This document shows, in pieces, positions 9,114-16,502 of a stretch of 41,734 bases of DNA. Below the pieces are notes generated by a model. The model worked only from the letters and a program-made list of their open reading frames with translations, searched no databases and was not told the DNA's origin. The first letter of the stretch is position 1. Every line of letters starts with the position of its first letter. Source of the DNA: Lysobacterales bacterium. Its GTDB lineage: Bacteria; Pseudomonadota; Gammaproteobacteria; Xanthomonadales; S139-57. The translations under genes were made by a program, and so were the position numbers. The stretch is taken from the NCBI GenBank assembly GCA_015485125.1, contig WFUE01000203.1, forward strand, positions 1-41,734, written 5' to 3'.

Positions 9114-10874
9114 TTACATTCGCTCCGGTGCGCGCACGCCCAGAAGCGTCAGGCCATTGGCAATGACCTGACGGCAGGCTTCCGCCAGCAGCATGCGCCC
9201 GTGGCGCAGGCCGGTCTCGTCCACCAATACCGGGTGTCCGTTGTACCAGCTGTGGAACTGGTGGGCCAGCTCGCGCAGATAATGGGCCAGCACATGAGGG
9301 GCGCGCTTGCGGGAGGCCTGGATCAGCTGTTCACTGTATCGGCCCAGAAACTTCACCAGCTCGCGTTCGGCGTCGGCCTGAAGGACGGCAGTGTCCACAT
9401 CGGCCCAGTCCGCAGGTTTTGACAGGTTGCGCTCCTCGGCCTGGCGGAACAGGCTGCATACGCGCGCGTGGGCATACTGGATGGTGTAGACCGGGTTCTC
9501 GTTGCTGCGCGAGGTAGCCAGATCGAGGTCGAAATCCAGATGCTGCTCGTGCGAACGCATGACATAGAAGAAACGGGCGGCATCGCTGCCCACTTCCTCC
9601 ATCAGCTCCCGCAGGGTAACGAACTGGCCGGAGCGGGTGGACATCTGCACCTTCTTGCCACCCCGCCAGAGCACGGCGAACTGCACCAGCGGAATTTCCA
9701 GCACATCCGGGTCCTTGCCCAGGCCGCGCGCCACCGCCCGCAGGCGCGGCACATAGCCGTGGTGGTCGGCGCCGAAGACATACAGGGCCTTTTCAAAGCC
9801 CCGCTCCAGCTTGTTGAGAAAATAGGCGATGTCGGAAGCAAAATAGGTGGTCTGGCCGTTATCCCGCACCACCACGCGGTCTTTCTCGTCACCGTAACGG
9901 CTGGCGGCAAACCACAGGGCCCCGTTTTTCTCGTAGACGGCGTCGGTGGCCTTCAGTGCGGCCAGTGCCCGCTCAATGGCACCGGAATCCACCAGCGAGC
10001 GCTCGGAAAACCATTCATCGTAAACCACGCCGAAATCTTCCAGATCCCTGCGGATGCCGGCAAGGATCTCTTGCAGCGCCGTATCGAAAAAGCGGGCATA
10101 GCCGGTTTCGCCCAGTAAGTGCCGGGCGCGCTCGATCAGGGCATCCACATGCTTTTCCTTGTCACCGCCCTGCTGTTCGTCGGGCGGCAGGTCTTGCGCA
10201 ATCGAAGCCCAGGGCTGGTGCCAGCGCTCGCCATCGGCTGCGTGAATGGCGCGGGCGATATCGTGGATGTAATCACCGCGATAACCATTGTCGGGAAAAC
10301 GCACCGGTTCACCGCAGGCCTCCAGATAGCGCAACCATACCGAAGTGGCCAGAATGTGCATCTGCCGGCCGGCGTCGTTGACGTAGTATTCCGTCTGCAC
10401 CGCGTAGCCGGTGGCCCGCAGCACATTGGCCAGCGAAGCACCATAGGCCGCGCCGCGACCGTGGCCCACATGCAGGGGGCCGGTGGGGTTGGCGGAAACA
10501 AACTCCACCGTCACCCGGCAGGCTTCCGGTACCCGGGTGGTGCCGAACGCCGCACCTTGGGCAACAATGTCCTGAAGCAGGGAAAAACCGGCGTCGGCCT
10601 GAAGAAAGAAGTTGATAAAGCCGGGGCCGGCCACTTCCGTTTTGGCAATCAGGTCATTTTCAGGCAGGGCCTGCAGCAGGCGCTCGGCCAGTGCGCGCGG
10701 GTTCATCCCCGCCGGTTTGGCCAGCATCAGCGCCAGGTTGGTGGCCAGATCGCCGTGGGTCGGGTTCTTGCTGTGGTCCAGACGAATCTGCACCGGCAGG
10801 TCTCCGGGTAACACACCGGCCTGCTTCAGGGTGTCCACGGCCTGTTGCAGCAGGGGAGTCAGTGCCTCTTTCAC
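9114..10874 (-). CDS. argS: Arginyl-tRNA synthetase (GTG start)
   Basis: 'VEFVSANPTGPLHVGHGRGAAYG' HIGH-type motif; 'STRSGQFVTLRELMEEVGSDAARFFYVMRS'; C-terminal 'GLTLLGVRAPERM'. Confidence 0.97.
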   Translation of the reverse strand: MKEALTPLLQQAVDTLKQAGVLPGDLPVQIRLDHSKNPTHGDLATNLALMLAKPAGMNPRALAERLLQALPENDLIAKTEVAGPGFINFFLQADAGFSLLQDIVAQGAAFGTTRVPEACRVTVEFVSANPTGPLHVGHGRGAAYGASLANVLRATGYAVQTEYYVNDAGRQMHILATSVWLRYLEACGEPVRFPDNGYRGDYIHDIARAIHAADGERWHQPWASIAQDLPPDEQQGGDKEKHVDALIERARHLLGETGYARFFDTALQEILAGIRRDLEDFGVVYDEWFSERSLVDSGAIERALAALKATDAVYEKNGALWFAASRYGDEKDRVVVRDNGQTTYFASDIAYFLNKLERGFEKALYVFGADHHGYVPRLRAVARGLGKDPDVLEIPLVQFAVLWRGGKKVQMSTRSGQFVTLRELMEEVGSDAARFFYVMRSHEQHLDFDLDLATSRSNENPVYTIQYAHARVCSLFRQAEERNLSKPADWADVDTAVLQADAERELVKFLGRYSEQLIQASRKRAPHVLAHYLRELAHQFHSWYNGHPVLVDETGLRHGRMLLAEACRQVIANGLTLLGVRAPERM

Positions 10875-10936
10875 GTGTGGGTCTGCCTGTGATCAGGGAA
10901 AGCGGGCCATTTTACCCCAAGCCCCAGGTACAGGCG

Positions 10937-10963
10937 AAAAAAAAGCCGCGATGAACGCGGCTT
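10937..10963 (-). terminator. Intrinsic terminator upstream of argS, not assignable to a protein gene
   Basis: Minus strand aagccgcg-ttcat-cgcggctt hairpin followed by a T8 tract. No convincing minus-strand CDS lies between it and the plus-strand DMT transporter gene. Confidence 0.8.
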
Positions 10964-11047
10964 CAAATGGGGTAAACGGTGGGTTCTTGACAGACAAGTT
11001 CACCGCAAGACTGAATCGTGGTGATTCAAGCCAGGGAGTAATCCCTG
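10937..11047 (-). ncRNA. Candidate structured small RNA (or argS leader/attenuator)
   Basis: Minus strand carries four successive hairpins: CAGGGA-ttac-TCCCTG (11047-11032), TGAATC-accac-GATTCA (11028-11012), CGGTG-aa-CTTG-tctgt-CAAG-aacc-CACCG (11005-10977), then the terminator stem with U8. 5' end estimated only. Confidence 0.55.
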
Positions 11048-11200
11048 AAAAAATAGTAACTTGAAGCTAACACATAATGCAACACTTTACTTTAGGATAT
11101 ATAAGTAACTTACTGAATTATCAGCAAATAAATTTTTTCTGGCAGTCTGTTGGTATTCGTGCTGCAATCCGTGGGGTGATTTTTCGAGTGTTCCTGGACC

Positions 11201-12073
11201 ATGCAAGCAAGCTCCCGAATGACGCTGGGCGCGTTCCTGATCAGCTTTTCCTCCCTGTTCGTGGCCATCGCCGGTGTGTCGGCGGCCACTTCCGGTTTCT
11301 GGCGCATGGCCATTGGTGCCGCCGTTCTGCTGGGGTGGCTGTTCATCAGCCGCAGCCCGATCCGTCTGCCCTGGCGGCAGGGGGGTGCATTGGCGCTGGC
11401 GGCCTTTTTCTTTGCACTGGACTTGAGCCTCTGGCACCAGTCCATTCTCTATGTAGGCCCGGGGTTGGCCACGCTGCTGGCCAATTTTCAAGTCTTTGTC
11501 ATGCCCCTGGTTGCCTGGGCGTTGTACCGCGAACACTTGTGGCCGGGCTATTTCATCGGTGCGCTGCTGGCGGTGGCCGGGTTATGGCTGCAAGTGGGGC
11601 AGGGCTGGGCAGATTTTAATGCGGACTATCGGCTGGGTATCTGGTTGGGCCTGGGCACTGCGCTGGCTTACACGGCCTTCATGCTGACCATGAAACGGGT
11701 GCAACAGGGCAATGCGCGCGAGGAAACGCGGGCCAACCTGTTCTGGATGAGCCTGTTTGCCGCCGGTTTTCTCGGGCTGGCCGCCGGGCAGGAAGGGCAG
11801 CCGCTGGCCCTGCCCGACCTGCGTGCATGGGTCGTGATGCTGGCCTATGGCAGCTTGTGCCAGGTGCTGGGCTGGGTGTTGATTACCGGTGCCATGCCCC
11901 GACTGCCCACGGCACGCATCGCCCTGTTGTTATTGCTGCAGCCCACCTTTTCCTATGTCTGGGATGTGCTCTTTCTGCATCGGCCCATGAGCATGGGCGA
12001 AGTTATCGGTGTTTGTATTACACTGGCAGGCATTTACATCGGATCCGTGAAAAAGCATGCAGAAACATCCTGA
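11201..12073 (+). CDS. DMT superfamily (EamA-type) transporter
   Basis: 290-aa hydrophobic protein with about 10 predicted TM helices; C-terminal 'ARIALLLLLQPTFSYVWDVLFLHRPMSMGEVIGVCITLAGIYIG' typical of EamA. Start may instead be ATG 11219. Confidence 0.85.
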   Translation: MQASSRMTLGAFLISFSSLFVAIAGVSAATSGFWRMAIGAAVLLGWLFISRSPIRLPWRQGGALALAAFFFALDLSLWHQSILYVGPGLATLLANFQVFVMPLVAWALYREHLWPGYFIGALLAVAGLWLQVGQGWADFNADYRLGIWLGLGTALAYTAFMLTMKRVQQGNAREETRANLFWMSLFAAGFLGLAAGQEGQPLALPDLRAWVVMLAYGSLCQVLGWVLITGAMPRLPTARIALLLLLQPTFSYVWDVLFLHRPMSMGEVIGVCITLAGIYIGSVKKHAETS

Positions 12074-13535
12074 CCTGGCCATTCTGCTCAGGGCGGCCAC
12101 CCCGCTGGTGGTGGTGGAAACCCACGAAGAAGTGCGAGCCATCGAGGCTTTCAGAGGTTGTCTGGCCGAATTCTGGAAACCCCTGTACCGCTGGTCGGTG
12201 ACCCACGGGCTGGTGCGACTGGACATGGACATGCCACCGGCCCCGGGGCAGGATACCAGCCCCCAGGGCACCCTGCGCCGTATCCTGCAGAACCGGGAAA
12301 AAAGCGTCTATCTGCTGCTGGATTTCGCTCCCTGGCTGGAAGACCCGGTCAATATCCGCCTGATCAAGGAAATCTGCCAGCAGCAACAGGCGGAACACAC
12401 GCTGGCTATCATCGGGCCGAAGATCGAGCTGCCGCCGGGCCTGCAACCCATTGCCCATCGCTACGACCTGCAATTGCCCGGTGATGCAGAGCTGGAGGCC
12501 ATGATCCGCGAGGAGGCCTTCAACTGGTCCCGGCGGCACGACGGTCGACGGGTGAAAGTGCACAAGCGCAGCCTGGAACAGCTGGTACGCACCCTGCGCG
12601 GGCTCAACCTGAAGGATGCCCGCCGGCTGGCCCGCAATGCCATTTATCAGGACGGGGCCATTACCGATGAAGACCTGCCGCAGGTGATGCAGGCCAAATT
12701 CGAATTGCTCGGCCAGGGTGGTGTATTGCAGTTCGAATACGAAACCGCGCGCTTTTCCGAGGTGGCCGGCCTGCGCAAGCTCAAGCACTGGCTGGAATTG
12801 CGCAAGCCGGCCTTCTTTGCCGACAAGCCCCTGCCGGGCCTGGACAGCCCGCGTGGCGTGTTGCTGCTGGGTGTGCAGGGCGGTGGCAAGTCACTGGCGG
12901 CCAAGGCGGTGGCCGGTCTCTACGGCCTGCCCCTGCTGCGGCTGGATCTGGCCAGCCTGTACAACAAGTACCACGGCGAAAGCGAGCGCAACCTGCGGGA
13001 ATCGCTGAAAACCGCCGACATCATGGCCCCCTGCGTGCTGTGGGTGGATGAAATCGAAAAGGGTGTGGCTGCCAGTGATTCGGATGAGGGCACTTCCCGG
13101 CGCATGCTGGGTACGCTGCTCAGCTGGCTGTCGGAACGGAAGCATCCGGTATTTCTGGTGGCCACCGCCAATGACATCAGCGCCCTGCCGCCGGAGCTGA
13201 TGCGCAAGGGCCGGCTGGATGAAATCTTTTTCGTGGACTTGCCCGGTCACGAGGTGCGCAAGGAGATCTTCCGCATCCACCTGCAGAAACGCGAGCAGGA
13301 TCCGGAAGGCTTTGATCTGGACGAACTGGCCAACCACGCCGAGGGTTTTTCCGGCGCGGAAATCGAACAGGCGGTGGTTTCCGGCCTGTATCAGGCCTAT
13401 GCCCGCAAGGAAGGGCTGAACGACAGCCACATTCTTGCGGCACTGAAGAGCACCCATCCGTTGTCGCACGTGATGGCCGAAAAGGTGCAGGCCCTGCGGG
13501 AATGGGGCCAAAGCCGGGCCGTGCCCGCCGACTGA
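12057..13535 (+). CDS. AAA family ATPase, Ycf46-like
   Basis: 492 aa; '[31 protein letters not shown]' Walker A, '[13 protein letters not shown]' Walker B, '[31 protein letters not shown]' as in Ycf46. 17-nt overlap with the upstream gene. Confidence 0.85.
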   Translation: MQKHPDLAILLRAATPLVVVETHEEVRAIEAFRGCLAEFWKPLYRWSVTHGLVRLDMDMPPAPGQDTSPQGTLRRILQNREKSVYLLLDFAPWLEDPVNIRLIKEICQQQQAEHTLAIIGPKIELPPGLQPIAHRYDLQLPGDAELEAMIREEAFNWSRRHDGRRVKVHKRSLEQLVRTLRGLNLKDARRLARNAIYQDGAITDEDLPQVMQAKFELLGQGGVLQFEYETARFSEVAGLRKLKHWLELRKPAFFADKPLPGLDSPRGVLLLGVQGGGKSLAAKAVAGLYGLPLLRLDLASLYNKYHGESERNLRESLKTADIMAPCVLWVDEIEKGVAASDSDEGTSRRMLGTLLSWLSERKHPVFLVATANDISALPPELMRKGRLDEIFFVDLPGHEVRKEIFRIHLQKREQDPEGFDLDELANHAEGFSGAEIEQAVVSGLYQAYARKEGLNDSHILAALKSTHPLSHVMAEKVQALREWGQSRAVPAD

Positions 13536-13584
13536 GCGGTTCCGGCCCGTATCGTGCCGATGATGGGCAGGTGCACGGGCAGGA

Positions 13585-13601
13585 CGCACCGCATTGGTGC
13601 A
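13585..13601. promoter_or_regulatory. Putative NtrC-binding site upstream of nirB
   Basis: cGCACCgcattGGTGCa, close to the NtrC consensus TGCACC-N5-GGTGCA. Confidence 0.6.
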
Positions 13602-13652
13602 ACGAGAAACGCAGCGGGCTTCAATACATTGATTTCAGAGGCCTTTCAACCA

Positions 13653-13669
13653 TGGCAAGGTTTTTGCAT
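13653..13669 (+). promoter_or_regulatory. Putative sigma54 (-24/-12) promoter of nirB
   Basis: TGGCAaggtttTTGCAT with GG-N10-GC spacing, about 40 bp upstream of the nirB ATG. Confidence 0.65.
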
Positions 13670-13708
13670 CGCATCGGGTAACGCAAAAACTGAAGGCAGT
13701 CCAAGATC

Positions 13709-16144
13709 ATGAAAGAAAAACTGGTTCTCATCGGCAACGGCATGGCCGGGGTACGCACCCTGGAAGAACTGCTCAAGCTGGATGCCGACAAATACGACAT
13801 CACCGTCTTCGGTGCCGAGCCGTGGACCAACTACAACCGCATCATGCTCTCGCCCGTGCTGGCCGGGGAAAAAACCGTGGAGGACATCATCCTCAACGAC
13901 CGGGCCTGGTACGAGGAAAACGGCATCACCCTGCACACCGGCGACCCGGTGGTGGAAATCAACCGGGTCCGCCGCGTGGTGATCTCCGAAAGCGGTGTGG
14001 AAGCCCCCTACGACCGCCTGCTGCTGGCCACCGGTTCCAACCCTTTCATCATTCCGGTGCCCGGCGCGGACAAGGAAGGCGTGATCGGCTTCCGTGATAT
14101 TGCCGATGTGGAATCCATGCTGGCAGCGGCCAGAACGTACAAGAAGGCCGTGGTCATCGGCGGTGGCCTGCTGGGCCTGGAAGCGGCCAATGGCCTGATG
14201 AAAAACGGCATGGATGTCACCGTGGTACATCTGATGGACCGGCTGATGGAGCGCCAGCTGGACGCCCCCGCCGCCGCCCTGCTCAAGGCCTCGCTGGAAG
14301 AACGCGGGATGAAATTCCTCATGGAAACCTCCACTTCGGAAGTGCTGGGAGACCAGCGGGTTGCCGGCCTGCGCTTTGCCGATGGTTCCGAAATCGAGGC
14401 CGATCTGGTGGTCATGGCCGTGGGCATTCGCCCCAATATCGAGCTGGCGCAGAAAGCCGGCATCTATTGCGAGAAGGGCGTGCTGGTCAACGATACCATG
14501 CAGACCTATGACCCGCGGGTCTACGCCGTGGGCGAGTGCGTGCAGCACCGCAATGTCTGCTACGGGCTGGTGGCTCCGTTGTTCGAACAGGCCAAGGTGG
14601 CCGCCAACCATCTGGTGGAAATGGGCATCGCCCGCTATGAAGGTTCCATCACCTCCACCAAGCTCAAGGTGACCGGCATCGACCTGTTCTCCGCCGGTGA
14701 GTTCATGGAGGGCGAAGGGGATGAAACCCTGGTACTGCAGGATCCGGCCGAAGGCGTCTACAAGAAACTGGTCATCCGCGACAACCGTATCAAGGGTGCC
14801 GTACTCTATGGCGACACCATGGACGGTACCTGGTATTTCCAGCTACTGCGTGAAGGTACGGATATTTCGGCTTTTCGTAACACCATTCTATTCGGGCAGC
14901 ATGATCTGGGCGATGCCGGTCACGGTGACGTGGCCCGCGTGGCCAATCTGCCGGATGACGCGGAAATCTGCGGCTGCAACGGCGTGTGCAAGGGTGAAAT
15001 CGTCGATGCCATCGTCAAGAAGGGCCTGTTCACCCTGGACGAAGTGCGCAGCCACACCAAGGCCTCGGCCTCCTGCGGCTCCTGTACCGGCCTGGTGGAA
15101 GCCCTGCTGGCCAGCACCGTGGGTGAAGGCTATGATGCCGCGCCGTCGAAGAAGGCCCTGTGCAAGTGTACCGAACACAGCCACGACGAAGTCATCGCCG
15201 CCATCCGTGATCAGGGGCTGAAATCCATCCCGGCGGTGATGGAATTCCTCAACTGGAAGACCCCGGACGGCTGCGCCACCTGCCGCCCGGCCCTGAACTA
15301 CTACCTGCTGGCCCGCTGGCCGGAGGAATATCAGGACGACCCGCGCTCCCGCTTCATCAACGAACGCGCCCATGGCAACATCCAGAAGGATGGTACCTAT
15401 TCCGTGGTGCCGCGCATGTTCGGCGGCCTGTGCACGCCCCATGACCTGCGGGCCATTGCCGATGTGGCGGAGAAATATCAGGTGCCGGAGATGAAGGTGA
15501 CCGGCGGCCAGCGCATCGACCTGTTCGGTGTGAAAAAGGAAGACCTGCCACAGATGTGGAAGGATCTGGTGGATGCCGGCTTCGTTTCCGGCCACGCCTA
15601 CGGCAAGGCCCTGCGCACGGTCAAGACCTGCGTCGGCAAGAGCTGGTGCCGTTTCGGCACCCAGGATTCCACCGGCCTGGGTGTCAAGCTGGAGGAACTG
15701 ACCTGGGGCTCGTGGATGCCGCACAAGTTCAAGATGGCCGTCTCCGGCTGCCCGCGCAACTGTGCCGAAGCCACCATCAAGGACTTCGGCGTGGTCTGCG
15801 TGGACTCCGGCTACGAGTTGCACATTGGCGGCAACGGCGGTATCAAGGTGCGGGTCACCGACCTGCTCTGCAAGGTGGACACCGAAGAGGAAGTGCTGGA
15901 ATACAGTGGCGCCTTCATCCAGAAATACCGGGAAGAAGCACACTATCTGGAGCGTACCGCCCCCTGGGTGGAGCGCGTCGGCCTGCAATATATCAAGGAC
16001 TGCGTGGTGGATGACCCGGCCGAGCGCAAGGCCCTGTACGAGCGCTTCCTGATCAGCCAGAAGGTGGCCCAGCAGGATCCGTGGAAGAAACTGGCCGAAG
16101 CGGATGACAAGAATGAATTCATCCCATTGAAAATCAGCGCCTGA
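13709..16144 (+). CDS. nirB: Nitrite reductase [NAD(P)H] large subunit
   Basis: 811 aa; 'KLVLIGNGMAGVRTLEELL' FAD domain, BFD-like 'EICGCNGVCKGEIVDAI', siroheme/4Fe-4S 'CVGKSWCRFGTQDS...SGCPRNCAEATIKDFGVV'. Confidence 0.96.
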   Translation: MKEKLVLIGNGMAGVRTLEELLKLDADKYDITVFGAEPWTNYNRIMLSPVLAGEKTVEDIILNDRAWYEENGITLHTGDPVVEINRVRRVVISESGVEAPYDRLLLATGSNPFIIPVPGADKEGVIGFRDIADVESMLAAARTYKKAVVIGGGLLGLEAANGLMKNGMDVTVVHLMDRLMERQLDAPAAALLKASLEERGMKFLMETSTSEVLGDQRVAGLRFADGSEIEADLVVMAVGIRPNIELAQKAGIYCEKGVLVNDTMQTYDPRVYAVGECVQHRNVCYGLVAPLFEQAKVAANHLVEMGIARYEGSITSTKLKVTGIDLFSAGEFMEGEGDETLVLQDPAEGVYKKLVIRDNRIKGAVLYGDTMDGTWYFQLLREGTDISAFRNTILFGQHDLGDAGHGDVARVANLPDDAEICGCNGVCKGEIVDAIVKKGLFTLDEVRSHTKASASCGSCTGLVEALLASTVGEGYDAAPSKKALCKCTEHSHDEVIAAIRDQGLKSIPAVMEFLNWKTPDGCATCRPALNYYLLARWPEEYQDDPRSRFINERAHGNIQKDGTYSVVPRMFGGLCTPHDLRAIADVAEKYQVPEMKVTGGQRIDLFGVKKEDLPQMWKDLVDAGFVSGHAYGKALRTVKTCVGKSWCRFGTQDSTGLGVKLEELTWGSWMPHKFKMAVSGCPRNCAEATIKDFGVVCVDSGYELHIGGNGGIKVRVTDLLCKVDTEEEVLEYSGAFIQKYREEAHYLERTAPWVERVGLQYIKDCVVDDPAERKALYERFLISQKVAQQDPWKKLAEADDKNEFIPLKISA

Positions 16145-16188
16145 AGGCTGCTGCAACCTGTGTGTTCAACAGCCGGAGAGAAAACAAC

Positions 16189-16497
16189 ATGAGCAACTGG
16201 ATCGAAATCGCCAAACTGGAAGACATTCCGCCATTGGGCAGCCGCGTGGTGAAAACCCCGGATGCCGACATTGCCGTGTTCCGTACCCGGGACGATCAGG
16301 TCTTTGCCCTGCGGGATGCCTGCCCGCATGAAAACGGCCCGCTTTCCCAGGGCATCGTGCACGGCACCACCGTCACCTGCCCGTTGCACAACTGGCGCAT
16401 CGACCTCGCCTCGGGCGAGGCGCTGGACCCGGATGAAGGCTGCACCCACACCTATGCCACCAAGGTGGAAGACGGCCGCGTCTATCTGTCGATCTGA
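16189..16497 (+). CDS. nirD: Nitrite reductase small subunit (Rieske-type)
   Basis: MSNWIEIAKLEDIPPLGSRVVKT...'CPHENGPLSQGIVHGTTVTCPLHNWRIDLASGEA', directly after nirB. Confidence 0.95.
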   Translation: MSNWIEIAKLEDIPPLGSRVVKTPDADIAVFRTRDDQVFALRDACPHENGPLSQGIVHGTTVTCPLHNWRIDLASGEALDPDEGCTHTYATKVEDGRVYLSI

Positions 16498-16502
16498 ACA
16501 AG

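Noticed and set aside
11087-11536. Minus-strand ORF (149 aa) that could have owned the terminator at 10937-10963
   Set aside because: Antisense to the DMT transporter, with shadow-type composition; it ends well before the hairpin chain and does not explain it.
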